Assembly (NCBI RefSeq): GCF_001905595.1
Contig: NZ_LIXI01000013.1
Span: 109,197-173,196 of the forward strand
Source: Streptomyces sp. CB00316
Lineage (GTDB): Bacteria > Actinomycetota > Actinomycetes > Streptomycetales > Streptomycetaceae
Direction: 5' to 3'
Length of the DNA: 64,000 bases
The notes under the pieces were generated by a model. The model saw only the letters and a program-made list of their open reading frames with translations, was not told the DNA's origin and ran no database searches. This document shows positions 37,764 to 46,469 of the stretch, piece by piece. Numbering within the stretch: position 1 is the stretch's first letter; every line of letters starts with the position of its first letter. Made by a program: the position numbers and the translations under genes.

Positions 37764-38474
37764 TCAGTCCATCCGGCGAGCTGTACCCAGCAGACCCGTC
37801 TCCGCGTCCGTCGCACTCGTCATCACCCAGTGGTGGTCGCGGCCCGCCACCCAGAGCGTCACACCGTCCGCCAGCGTCGGCAGCGCCTCGCTCTCGGCGG
37901 GTGCGAGCCCGAGGATCCGGCCGATCTGCTGCGCCTCGTCGGGCGAGACCCGCTGGATGCCCACGAGCGCCGAGGAGCGCATCAAGCGGGGTGCCACGGG
38001 GCTGAGATAGGGGAGCAGCGTCAGTACGGACTGCCAGGGGGAGGAGATCACCCGGCCGCGGGGCGGTCGCATGCCGCAGTCGCGGATGACCACCACGGGG
38101 CTGCCGACCGTGGCACCCGTGGGCGGGACCCGCCCCACGTCGTACAGGGAGACGCACTCGAGGCCGGCGCCCGCCGCCTGCGCCAGCGTGGTCCAGGCCT
38201 GCACCCGGCCGGTCTCGACCGCCACCCGCGCACCGGTGCCCGCGGCGCGCAGCGCCAGCACCTGCGCCGTCCACAGCCCGCCGATCAACGTGACGTCGTA
38301 CGGGACCGGGCGGTGGAACCCGATCAGCTGCGGGCGCCCCTCCGCGTCGTTGCCGATGATCACGCCGTCGTCGCCGACCGGGAGCGACAGGGCGCCGAGG
38401 TGGTCGGTGGGCACGGTGTGGCCCGCGTGGCGGGGGCCGAGCAGTCCACGCCTGGCCCCGGTCCGCTCAGTCAC
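37764..38474 (-). CDS. Type VII secretion-associated protein of unknown function
   Basis: A 236-residue protein I cannot assign to a named family. It begins with a basic segment and continues as mixed alpha/beta sequence: TDHLGALSLPVGDDGVIIGND, then PVPYDVTLIGGLWTAQVLALRAAGTGARVAVETGR (given in part), which has a P-loop-free, FtsK-adjacent character. No signal peptide or membrane helix is evident. It lies 41 bases after eccE on the same strand and 97 bases before bldB, so it is likely cotranscribed with eccE and may regulate or assist the secretion machine. The GTG at 38474 is chosen; the ribosome site is weak and another in-frame start is possible. Confidence 0.65.
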   Translation of the reverse strand: MTERTGARRGLLGPRHAGHTVPTDHLGALSLPVGDDGVIIGNDAEGRPQLIGFHRPVPYDVTLIGGLWTAQVLALRAAGTGARVAVETGRVQAWTTLAQAAGAGLECVSLYDVGRVPPTGATVGSPVVVIRDCGMRPPRGRVISSPWQSVLTLLPYLSPVAPRLMRSSALVGIQRVSPDEAQQIGRILGLAPAESEALPTLADGVTLWVAGRDHHWVMTSATDAETGLLGTARRMD

Positions 38475-38515
38475 ACCACGCGCCACTGCTGCTCCGCCTC
38501 TCCGCGATCCGCTTC

Positions 38516-39853
38516 TCACTGGGCCCCTCCGAGGGGGAGCGTCGCCAGCACGCCGGGCAGCTGTTCGCGGTCCAGCCGCGCCAGACCCACCTTCGCGTGC
38601 CGGGCAGCCTGCTCCAACGTCCTTCGTACGCCGACCAGTTCGGTGTCCGACCCGCCCGTCACCCGGACGTGGCCGCTGACGCTCGTCTCACCCTGCCGCG
38701 CACCGCGCCGCACGGTCAGGCTGAAGGTCGTGGCGTACGCGGGGACCGACGTCAGCAGCGCGACCAGCTGCGGGAGCGGCGTCGCTCCCCGACCCAACTC
38801 GGGCCAGCGGTCCACGGCGTACGTGGTGTGCCACCGGTCGTCGCACCGCCAGACCCGCGACGTCTCCATCGTGCGCCGCTGGGGCGCCGCGTCCGGGCGC
38901 CCGGCGCGCCCCGAGAGCAGAGGGTTGGCACAGGCGGACGTGGCGACCGCCGAGTTCAGCTCGTCCTGGTCCAGCACGACGGCCCGGAACCCGGCCCCCG
39001 TGATCCGGCTCGCCACATGGTCCGCGACCCGCACCAGAGCCCGCTGGGCCCCTTCGAGCCCGCCGCCGCGCGCCTCGACGGCCTCCCGGCACAGCTCCGG
39101 GTCCAGCTTCACCGCCACCCAGGTCATCCGCAGGGCGGGCGCCCCGGTCTTGTCCTGGAGGGGCGCGTAGGAGAGGCGGGCCACCGACTGCTGCGGCAGA
39201 TGCGGGGCGGGAGCGGCCCGTACCTGCTGCACCAACTGCGCCGATTCCAGCACGATGTCGTCGACCTGGAGGGCGTCACCGAGCAGCGACAGCGGGAGCG
39301 AGCGGGCGCCGAACGCGGGCCGCAGCGCCTCACCGCTCGCCTCCACCCGCACCGCGGCGGTCAGGAACGTGCCGTCGCCGACCATGCCCACCGTGCGGTG
39401 GTTCCGGTCGACGTAGATGTGGGGGCCGAAGCCGGGCACGTTCTCCGCGACCGGGGCCAGCATCGGCTCCGCGTCGACGCCCGGCGCCGCCGCCCGCCGC
39501 CGGGCCTTGAGCATGAGGGCGCTGGACAGCCAGTCCTGGAGCGCGCGGCCCCGGCGGCGTACCACCGCGAGCAGCACCAGCAGCACGACGAGCACACCGG
39601 CGGGCACCAGCCAGGCACCGCCGAGCGCCGCACCCACCACGGCCACCGCGAGCGCCGCCTCGATGATCACCAGTTGCCGCCGCAGCGGCCGGATGCGGCC
39701 GGTCCGCGCGGTAGCGCGCAGGGTGGTCGCCGCGGGGGCGTTCGACGTCGGGGCAGGGGTTGTGGCGGCCGGCTCGTTGCTGCGTTGCCGACGGGAAGGT
39801 CCGGAGGCTCTGCGGCCGGACCGCCCGGTACGCTCTCGCGTAGCTGCACCCAT
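38516..39853 (-). CDS. eccE: Type VII secretion protein EccE
   Basis: A 445-residue component of the ESX membrane complex. A basic, low-complexity N-terminus of about 58 residues precedes two adjacent membrane helices (VIIEAALAVAVVGAALGGAW and VPAGVLVVLLVLLAVV, about residues 62-97). A large domain follows with GPHIYVDRNHRTVGMVGDGT, typical of EccE. It is divergent from eccB across a 182-base region that must hold both promoters. In mycobacteria EccE is at the edge of the EccB-C-D-E pore complex. The C-terminal half is extracytoplasmic or membrane-associated. Confidence 0.87.
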   Translation of the reverse strand: MGAATRERTGRSGRRASGPSRRQRSNEPAATTPAPTSNAPAATTLRATARTGRIRPLRRQLVIIEAALAVAVVGAALGGAWLVPAGVLVVLLVLLAVVRRRGRALQDWLSSALMLKARRRAAAPGVDAEPMLAPVAENVPGFGPHIYVDRNHRTVGMVGDGTFLTAAVRVEASGEALRPAFGARSLPLSLLGDALQVDDIVLESAQLVQQVRAAPAPHLPQQSVARLSYAPLQDKTGAPALRMTWVAVKLDPELCREAVEARGGGLEGAQRALVRVADHVASRITGAGFRAVVLDQDELNSAVATSACANPLLSGRAGRPDAAPQRRTMETSRVWRCDDRWHTTYAVDRWPELGRGATPLPQLVALLTSVPAYATTFSLTVRRGARQGETSVSGHVRVTGGSDTELVGVRRTLEQAARHAKVGLARLDREQLPGVLATLPLGGAQ

Positions 39854-40035
39854 TGCCGCGTTGCCCCCTCGTGTCCGTATTCACCGTTTTTTGCACGGGT
39901 GTTGACCGGGTGGTCACCCTACCTGAGCAGTGGGGGCCGAGCCCCTGGGGGCATAGTAGGGGCCCGGTGCGACACCAGGGGCCGACGGTGCGTGTGGCAC
40001 CCTGGTCGACCATCGGGGAGAAGGGGCAGCGGAAC

Positions 40036-41562
40036 ATGGCATCACGGCGGGACGAGCTCAACGCCTACACCTTTGCGAAGCGGAGGTTGATCGCACAGTT
40101 CCTGCAACCCAACCCGACCGGCTCCGAGGAAGGCGCACCGCGCCCCCTGCGCGCGGTCGTACCCGGGGCGATCATCGGCGTCGTCGTCCTCGCCGTGTTC
40201 GGCGCCTGGGGCATGTTCAAACCGGTGGCCCCCAAGGACTGGGACACCCCCAACGAGAACGTCATCATCGCCAGCAAGTCCACCACCCGTTACGTGGTGT
40301 TGACGACCGGCGGCAAGAAGCAGCTCCACCCCGTCCTGAACATGTCCTCGGCCAAGCTCCTGCTCGCCCAGGACAAGGGCAAGGTCGTCAACGTCGACGA
40401 ATCGGTGCTGGACAACGGCACGATCCCGCACGGCGCGACGCTCGGTATCCCGTACGCCCCCGACCGGCTGCCCGACCCCAAGGACGCCGGATCCGCCAAG
40501 CGCTGGGCGGTCTGCGAACAGCCCGGAGAGGGCGGCCGGGCCATCCAGAAGGCCGCCTTCGTCTTCGCCGAGCGCGAGGAGGAGAAGACCGAGGGCAAGG
40601 CGAAGCTGCGTGGCGGCGAGGTGATGTACGTCGAGGGGCCCGACCGGACCCGCCACCTCGTGGACGCCACGGGCAAGGCGTACCCCGTCCCCAACGACGA
40701 ACTGCTGCTGCGCACCCTGGTCGACCCGAACGCCAAGCCCCAGCGGGTCTCCGCCGCGTGGCTGGCGACGCTGCACCAGGGCGACCGGATCACCTTCCCG
40801 ACCCTGGACGGGGTCCCGGGCGACCCCGCGAACGTCCCGGGCACCCTGGACACCGACGCGAACAGGGTCGGCATGGTCCTGGCCGCCACCGCCGGAACCA
40901 GGACCCAGCAGTACGTCGTCCTCCCCGGCAGGGTCGCCCCGATCTCGGACTTCATCGCCAAGCTCCTGCTCAGCAGCCGGGACCTGGACAAGCTCGGCCA
41001 GGCCGGCCAGGTGAAGCCGGTGGGCGCCGCGGCGTTCTCGCCGGGCCGGGCCTTCGGCGCGGAGCTGGACTGGCCGGTCCACGAGGCGAAGGCCGTCAAC
41101 TCCCCCGACGTCACGAAGGGAAGCCGGAACACCGTGTGCAACGTCCTGCGCGACGTCGACGCCGACAACGGCGCCACCACCCTCTCCACCTGGGTGGGTA
41201 CGAGCTTCCCGGCGACGCTCCCCACCGGCTCCTCCAGCGCCTATGTCACCCCCGGATCCGGCGAGTTCTTCCGCCAGTTCCAGGGCTCCAAGACCGACGT
41301 CGGCTTCCTCTTCCTGGTCACCGACACCGGACTGCGCTACGCGATGCAGTCCAACAGCGACAGCGGACAGGACGACTCCGGCATCGGCGCGTCCGGCTCG
41401 AAGAAGGAGCGGGAGGCGCGCCGGCAGGAGGCCCAGCAGGCCCAGAACCTCCTCGGCTACAAGGACGTCGACCCCACACCCGTCCCGGCCGCCTGGTCCA
41501 CCTTCCTGCCGACGGGCCCGCGGCTCTCGACGGGCGCGGCGAGCCAGCCGCAGGGTTCGTGA
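40036..41562 (+). CDS. eccB: Type VII secretion protein EccB
   Basis: The 508-residue EccB has a short cytoplasmic N-terminus with the family start MASRRDELNAYTFAKRRL. One membrane helix (about residues 42-62) and a large extracytoplasmic domain follow, with repeats and a Cys pair (CEQPGEGG and CNVLRDVDADNGA) likely to form a disulfide. It belongs to the core ESX complex. The ATG at 40036 follows GAAGGGG; longer frames back to 39853 are not homologous. The mycosin gene begins 14 bases after its stop, in an arrangement common to actinobacterial ESX loci. Confidence 0.95.
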   Translation: MASRRDELNAYTFAKRRLIAQFLQPNPTGSEEGAPRPLRAVVPGAIIGVVVLAVFGAWGMFKPVAPKDWDTPNENVIIASKSTTRYVVLTTGGKKQLHPVLNMSSAKLLLAQDKGKVVNVDESVLDNGTIPHGATLGIPYAPDRLPDPKDAGSAKRWAVCEQPGEGGRAIQKAAFVFAEREEEKTEGKAKLRGGEVMYVEGPDRTRHLVDATGKAYPVPNDELLLRTLVDPNAKPQRVSAAWLATLHQGDRITFPTLDGVPGDPANVPGTLDTDANRVGMVLAATAGTRTQQYVVLPGRVAPISDFIAKLLLSSRDLDKLGQAGQVKPVGAAAFSPGRAFGAELDWPVHEAKAVNSPDVTKGSRNTVCNVLRDVDADNGATTLSTWVGTSFPATLPTGSSSAYVTPGSGEFFRQFQGSKTDVGFLFLVTDTGLRYAMQSNSDSGQDDSGIGASGSKKEREARRQEAQQAQNLLGYKDVDPTPVPAAWSTFLPTGPRLSTGAASQPQGS

Positions 41563-41576
41563 GGAGCGGTAAGCCG

Positions 41577-42842
41577 ATGACGCCCCCCACGCCCACGCGT
41601 CTGCTTCACGCGACCAGGCACCTCCTGACGACAGCGGCGGCCACCGGATTCCTCCTCGTCGCCCTGCCGGCCCCTCCGGCAGCCGCGGACGACACGACCC
41701 AGTGCACGTTCGACGGGAAGAAGTACCCTGGCCGCCCCTGGTCGTTGCAGCGCGTCCTCATGGACGAGCTGTGGAAGCAGTCCACCGGGAAGGGGGTACG
41801 GGTGGCGGTCATCGACACCGGCGTCGACGTGAAGAACCCCCAACTGACCCCCGCCGTGGACGTCAAGGCGGGCCGGAACTTCCTGCCGAAGGACCTCAAG
41901 ACCGAGGACGGCAGGAAGGTCGAACGCGGCAAGGAGAACGGCACCACGGACACGGTGGGCCACGGCACCAAGGTCGCCGGCATCATCGCCGCGCGCGAGG
42001 CGAAGGGCACGGGCTTCGCCGGCCTCGCCCCGGACGCGACGATCATCCCGATCCAGCAGAACGACGCCGAGGGCAACGGAACGGCGGAGTCCCTGGCCAG
42101 GGCCATCCGCTACGCCGCCGACGAGGCGGAGGCCCACATCATCAACATCTCCCAGGACACCGCCGACGCCGTCGCGCCGACACCGCGCCTGAAGCAGGCG
42201 GTCGACCACGCCCTGGCCAAGGACATCGTGGTCATCGCCTCGGCCGGCAACGACGGCATGGACGGCAAAGCGAAGCTGACCTACCCAGCTTCCTACGAGG
42301 GCGTCCTCGCCGTCGCCTCCTCGGACCGGAACAACGAACGCGCGTACTTCTCCCAGGGCGGCCCGTTCGTCGGTATCGCCGCCCCCGGCGTGGACATGAT
42401 CTCCACCGTCCCCGGCGGCGGCCACTGCGCCGACAACGGCACCAGCTTCTCCGCCCCGTACGTCGCCGGAGTCGCCGCGCTGATCAAGGCGAAGCACCCT
42501 CGCTGGACGCAGCGGCAGATCGTGGCCCAGATGCAGCAGACGGCGGAGCGCTCGGTGGCGGGCCACGACCGCCACGTGGGCTGGGGCGTCGTCGACCCGG
42601 TACGCGCCCTCACCGAGGACGACAAGCCCATCGAGCGCCCGGTCGCGAGCGAGGGCATGAGCAAAGGCGAAGCACCGACCACGGCCCAGCTCCACCTGGG
42701 GGAAACGGCCGACGAACGCAACGCCCGCCTCGCGACGTACGTCGTCGTGGGCGGCGGCGTCCTGGTCGCCGCCATCACCGGTGCGGCAGTGGCCGTACGG
42801 GACACGAGACGCCGCAAGAGGCGGCTCGCGGGCGGCGGCTGA
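41577..42842 (+). CDS. mycP: Type VII secretion mycosin (S8 serine protease)
   Basis: The 421-residue membrane-anchored subtilisin-like protease of the ESX system. The signal peptide ends near AAADD (about residue 36). The catalytic triad is Asp80 (AVIDTGVD), His129 (GHGTKVAG) and Ser290 (NGTSFSAPYVAG). An N-terminal Cys (TQCTF) and a second Cys near the Ser motif suggest a disulfide, as in mycosins. A C-terminal helix (YVVVGGGVLVAAITGAAVAV) with a basic tail anchors it. Mycosins are needed for secretion independently of proteolysis in mycobacteria. The ATG at 41577 follows GAGGAG. Confidence 0.95.
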   Translation: MTPPTPTRLLHATRHLLTTAAATGFLLVALPAPPAAADDTTQCTFDGKKYPGRPWSLQRVLMDELWKQSTGKGVRVAVIDTGVDVKNPQLTPAVDVKAGRNFLPKDLKTEDGRKVERGKENGTTDTVGHGTKVAGIIAAREAKGTGFAGLAPDATIIPIQQNDAEGNGTAESLARAIRYAADEAEAHIINISQDTADAVAPTPRLKQAVDHALAKDIVVIASAGNDGMDGKAKLTYPASYEGVLAVASSDRNNERAYFSQGGPFVGIAAPGVDMISTVPGGGHCADNGTSFSAPYVAGVAALIKAKHPRWTQRQIVAQMQQTAERSVAGHDRHVGWGVVDPVRALTEDDKPIERPVASEGMSKGEAPTTAQLHLGETADERNARLATYVVVGGGVLVAAITGAAVAVRDTRRRKRRLAGGG

Positions 42843-42895
42843 CGGAGGGGAACCTCGGCTAAGGCATGAGACAAGTCACGTGGCCGCCAACCCAA

Positions 42896-42924
42896 TTGGC
42901 CCGGCGCCACGCAGTGACTAAAGT
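42896..42924 (+). promoter_or_regulatory. Probable promoter of the type VII substrate operon
   Basis: TTGGCC (42896-42901) and TAAAGT (42919-42924) are spaced by 17 bases, 92 bases before the start at 43016. The region is AT-richer than its surroundings. Confidence 0.45.
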
Positions 42925-42939
42925 TACCGGATGAGATGG

Positions 42940-42983
42940 GCTCGGATCGCATCGGTGCGATAGCAACGCGGAACGATCCGAGC
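42940..42983 (+). promoter_or_regulatory. Competing stems in the leader of the type VII substrate operon
   Basis: GCTCGGATCG (42940-42949) pairs perfectly with CGATCCGAGC (42974-42983). Within it ATCGCA (42946-42951) pairs with TGCGAT (42956-42961), and this uses bases 42946-42949 of the outer arm. Both stems cannot form fully at the same time. Confidence 0.45.
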
Positions 42984-43015
42984 AAACGGGGATGCACAAC
43001 GGGGAGGACGGCATT

Positions 43016-43441
43016 GTGACCGGTCCAGGTGACCTCAGGCGCGGCGTAGGCGCGCTGGAGACATTCAAGAAGCGGGTGGACGCCCTGCTCGCAGACCTGG
43101 AGGGCTCGGCCGCCGGCAAGTCGAAGGTGGCGGCCCAGAAGGTGTCGCGCTCCTCCTTGAGCGGCCCGAACGCCCGCTTCGCCGAGGCGGACGGCCTCTA
43201 CACCCAGTACAACCGCGTGCACGAGTCCCTGATCTCGCTCTCCAAGTCGCTGGGCGACCAGATCGAGTACCTGAGCCTGGGCGTGCACGCGGCGGCGGTC
43301 GGTTTCGACAACGTGGACGACGAGACGCGTCGGCGCTTCCACGAGATCCAGACACGGATGGACCGGGAGCGCGAGGAAGCCGTCAAGCAGAAGCAGCGCA
43401 ACGACGACGACGGGTTCGAACCTGGGTGGGGAGCGAAGTGA
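43016..43441 (+). CDS. Small helical protein of the type VII locus
   Basis: A 141-residue, highly charged, helical protein with heptad-like stretches (GALETFKKRVDALLADLEG and SLISLSKSLGDQIEYLSLGVH). It has no WXG and no signal peptide. The acidic-basic tail (EIQTRMDREREEAVKQKQ) looks coiled-coil. Its start is taken as the GTG at 43016 behind GGGGAGG; an in-frame ATG at 42992 is possible. Its stop overlaps the start of the large WXG protein gene (GTGA), so the two are coupled. It is probably a chaperone-like or WXG100-like partner of that protein. That role is inference. Confidence 0.7.
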   Translation: MTGPGDLRRGVGALETFKKRVDALLADLEGSAAGKSKVAAQKVSRSSLSGPNARFAEADGLYTQYNRVHESLISLSKSLGDQIEYLSLGVHAAAVGFDNVDDETRRRFHEIQTRMDREREEAVKQKQRNDDDGFEPGWGAK

Positions 43442-45117
43442 GCGACGAGAAGCAGCCGGAACTGACCCCTGCCGAACAGCAGAAGCAGGACGAAGGCCGC
43501 GTCAGGACCCAGCTGGTCGTCACCGACGCGACGGAGCTGGGCAAGAAGGTCCTGAGCCTCTTCGCTCCGGGTGGCGGCGCCACCGGAGGCCGTACCTCGT
43601 TCGAGGGACACGACCTCAACGCCATCATCGACCTGGTGGAGAACGCCAACCCGGCGGACCTGGAGAACGCGGGCGAGGCGCTATGGAAGGCCAGGGACGC
43701 GATCCGGGGCGCGGCGAAGGAGCTCGGCGACCACATCGACGGCGTCGACTGGCAGGGCGACTCCGGCGAGGCCTTCCGCAAATGGGGCAAGGGCCTGGTC
43801 GCCCACGCCACCAAGCTCGGCGACTTCGCCGACGCGGCGGGCACACAGATCACAGTGGCCGGCACCGGCCTGGCATCGGTACGCAATTCCATGCCGCCGC
43901 GCGACCGGCGGATGATCCAGACGGACGTGGACGACATCTTGTTCCCGGCCCGGACCGAGACGAACCCGCAGTACGCGGCCGCTCTCGCGGTGGAGAAGAA
44001 CCGCCAGGAGGCCATCAACCAGATCAACCGGCTGGCGTCGTACTACGCGGTGTCGGAGGAGGTACTGGCGGGGCAGGAACCGCCGCGGTTCGATCAGCGG
44101 CTTGGTGTCGACATGCCCAGGCCGGATGGGGGATCGGAGTATCGGCCCGAAAGCCCTTCATCAGCACGTGGTGGTGATCTTTCGGGTAGCAACGCGGCAC
44201 CGGTCACTCCAGTGCGCGCAGTACCAGGAGAATCCGGCGCAGTGGCCTCACCCAGCGGACGTATGCCGGGAGAAGTCCTCGGATCGGCGCCCGTGCTAGA
44301 CAAGAGCACATCGACAGAAATCAACAGTGTTGCGACTCCGACCGCCCCTACGATGACCACGGGCACGGCTCCCACCCCGTCCGCCACCGGCGGCTCGGCA
44401 CCGGTCACTACACCGACTCCGCCAATGGTGCCCGGTGTCGGCACCTCGGTGTCGGCGGGCTCCTCGCGAGCCACGGGTTCGCCGGCTGTGCCCCGGTCTG
44501 CGACCCAGGCCGGAGCAGGTCTGGGCAAGGCCTCCTCCACCGGTGCTAGCCCAACAGCAAGAGGTGGCACAGGCACGCCTATTGGCAGGGGGAGCCCGAT
44601 GGCCGGTGGGCCATCAGCCACGGGGCGTTCCGGCGGAGGCGCACAGCTGCCCACGGCGGGGCAGTCCGGTGTGACGGGCGGCCGCCCCATGGCCGCCCAC
44701 GGCGGCACAGCGGCACCGGGCAGCTCTCGTACGGGACAGGGCAACGGCATCGTGGGCGGCACTCCGCAGCGGGCCATCTCCGGTGCGTCCGGGGCTGGCG
44801 GGGCTCGTGGAGTGCCGCGAGGAACGGTGATCGGCGGACCCGGCGCGAGTGGCAGTGTGCCGCGCTCCGGCCAGCGTGGCGCGCCTGTCACGGGTGCCAA
44901 TGGAGTGGTCGGAGCTGCCCGGGGGATGTCGGGCTCTGGCTCCAAGGGCTTCACAGCCGGTGGCGCGGGCCTTGTCCGTGGCCCTGTCGGTCGGCGGAAG
45001 ACTGACCGGAAGGACGAGGAGAACACCGGGTCGACTCGTCCGGACTACCTGACGGAAGACGAAGAAACATGGGCGGCCCGACGGCGCGGAGCCGTACCGC
45101 CAGTGGTCGAGCAGTAG
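43438..45117 (+). CDS. Large WXG-domain protein, probable type VII substrate
   Basis: A 559-residue protein. The N-terminal 220 residues are helical, with a WXG motif at Trp105-Gly107 (DGVDWQGDSGEAF). The remaining 310 or so residues are Gly/Ser/Thr/Ala/Pro-rich, without membrane segments. Near the C-terminus, Tyr537-x-x-x-Asp541 (RPDYLTEDEE) matches the YxxxD/E secretion signal of type VII substrates. It starts by GTG at 43438, overlapping the previous stop, and is preceded by GGGGAG. It precedes a second mycosin. The low-complexity half has weaker codon bias than the N-terminal half. The effector role is inferred. Confidence 0.75.
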   Translation: MSDEKQPELTPAEQQKQDEGRVRTQLVVTDATELGKKVLSLFAPGGGATGGRTSFEGHDLNAIIDLVENANPADLENAGEALWKARDAIRGAAKELGDHIDGVDWQGDSGEAFRKWGKGLVAHATKLGDFADAAGTQITVAGTGLASVRNSMPPRDRRMIQTDVDDILFPARTETNPQYAAALAVEKNRQEAINQINRLASYYAVSEEVLAGQEPPRFDQRLGVDMPRPDGGSEYRPESPSSARGGDLSGSNAAPVTPVRAVPGESGAVASPSGRMPGEVLGSAPVLDKSTSTEINSVATPTAPTMTTGTAPTPSATGGSAPVTTPTPPMVPGVGTSVSAGSSRATGSPAVPRSATQAGAGLGKASSTGASPTARGGTGTPIGRGSPMAGGPSATGRSGGGAQLPTAGQSGVTGGRPMAAHGGTAAPGSSRTGQGNGIVGGTPQRAISGASGAGGARGVPRGTVIGGPGASGSVPRSGQRGAPVTGANGVVGAARGMSGSGSKGFTAGGAGLVRGPVGRRKTDRKDEENTGSTRPDYLTEDEETWAARRRGAVPPVVEQ

Positions 45118-45142
45118 GCCCAGGGAAGGTTCGGAAGTCGGA

Positions 45143-46396
45143 ATGACAGCAAGAATGGGCCGACCCCAGAAGCGCGTACTCAGCGCACTGGCTGTGGCAG
45201 CTTCGTGGAGCTTGGTCGTCGTCGGCGTGGCACAGCCTGCCGCCGCAGCGGATGTGCGGTCCAAGCAGTGGTACCTGAAGGCCATGCAGGCTGAGGAAAT
45301 GTGGAAAGTTACGACCGGCGAAGGCATCAAACTTGCTGTCATCGACACGGGTGTCAATGCGTCCACTCCATCCCTGCAAGGCCAGACGCTGAAGGGCTTC
45401 GATGCCACGGGCGTCGAGGGGGATGAGAACGACGACTACAGCGGTCATGGCACGACGATGGCTGAATTGATTGCGGGAACGGGTAAGGGCGGCGGAATCA
45501 AGGGCCTCGCCCCGGGCGCAAAGATCATCCCGATGCGTATTGGAGACAGCGCCTTTCAAAAGAAGCACTCCTCCAACGTTCACGACTGGGCGGATGCGAT
45601 TCGTGCCGCTGCTGACAGCGACGCAAAGATCATCAGTATGTCGTTCAGCAGCCCGTACTCCACGGAACAGGAGCGTGAGGCAGCCAAGTACGCAGAGAGT
45701 AAAGGCAAACTGTTTTTCGCTGCGGTCGGGAACGATGGTCAAGGGCGCAACAGAGACGCGTATCCGGCAGCGTACCGTCAGGTAGTAGGTATCGCCGCAG
45801 CGGATAAGCAGGGGAAAGTCGCGGAATCTTCGCAGAACGGGAATACAGTAGACATCGCTGCACCCGGAAAGACACTTCCGCGGTGGTGCGACAACTCCTT
45901 CCAGAGCTACTGCGACGGAGACGGCGGAACCAGCTCCGCCACCGCCATCGCCTCCGCCTCCGCCGCCCTGGTCTGGTCCGCCCACCCAGACTGGACCGCC
46001 AACCAGGTCCTCAACGTCCTCTTCGACACGGCCGGAAGGGACTGGGAGAAGGGCACTCTCAGCAAGTACCTCGGCCACGGCCTCATCCGTCCCGCGATGA
46101 ACATCCTCAAGGGCAAGGGTGACCCCGGAGACCCGGACATCAGCCCCCTCACCGAGGAGCGGACCGGCGGCTCCCCGGCCTCAGCCGCCCCCTCCTCCGC
46201 AGCCTCCGCCCCCGCCTCCCAGCAGCCCGCCCAGAACGGGCAGGCCGACAAGGCCGACGAGACCGTCGCGGCGGGCGACAGCGAGGCGGCATCGGACGAT
46301 GGTGCCCCCCTGGGCCTGATCGTCGGCGGCATCGCAGGCGTGGCCGTCCTCGGGGGAGTGGTCTTCGCCGTCGTCCGCAGACGCGGCGCGGCCTGA
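45143..46396 (+). CDS. Second mycosin-like S8 serine protease
   Basis: A 417-residue exported subtilase. The signal peptide ends near AAAAD (about residue 36). The triad is Asp68 (AVIDTGVN), His102 (GHGTTMAE) and Ser264 (GGTSSATAIAS). A Ser/Ala/Pro-rich linker leads to a C-terminal membrane helix (LIVGGIAGVAVLGGVVFAVV) with a basic end. The first 250 or so codons have noticeably lower GC and weaker third-position bias than the last 165, which look like ordinary Streptomyces DNA. This suggests that the catalytic half was exchanged. A mycosin role specific to the preceding substrate is plausible. Confidence 0.88.
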   Translation: MTARMGRPQKRVLSALAVAASWSLVVVGVAQPAAAADVRSKQWYLKAMQAEEMWKVTTGEGIKLAVIDTGVNASTPSLQGQTLKGFDATGVEGDENDDYSGHGTTMAELIAGTGKGGGIKGLAPGAKIIPMRIGDSAFQKKHSSNVHDWADAIRAAADSDAKIISMSFSSPYSTEQEREAAKYAESKGKLFFAAVGNDGQGRNRDAYPAAYRQVVGIAAADKQGKVAESSQNGNTVDIAAPGKTLPRWCDNSFQSYCDGDGGTSSATAIASASAALVWSAHPDWTANQVLNVLFDTAGRDWEKGTLSKYLGHGLIRPAMNILKGKGDPGDPDISPLTEERTGGSPASAAPSSAASAPASQQPAQNGQADKADETVAAGDSEAASDDGAPLGLIVGGIAGVAVLGGVVFAVVRRRGAA

Positions 46397-46469
46397 CCGC
46401 AGGTTCCTCATATGTACCGGCCGGCGAACCATGCCGGCTCGCACAATCCACCGGAAGGAAAGGAAAGCC

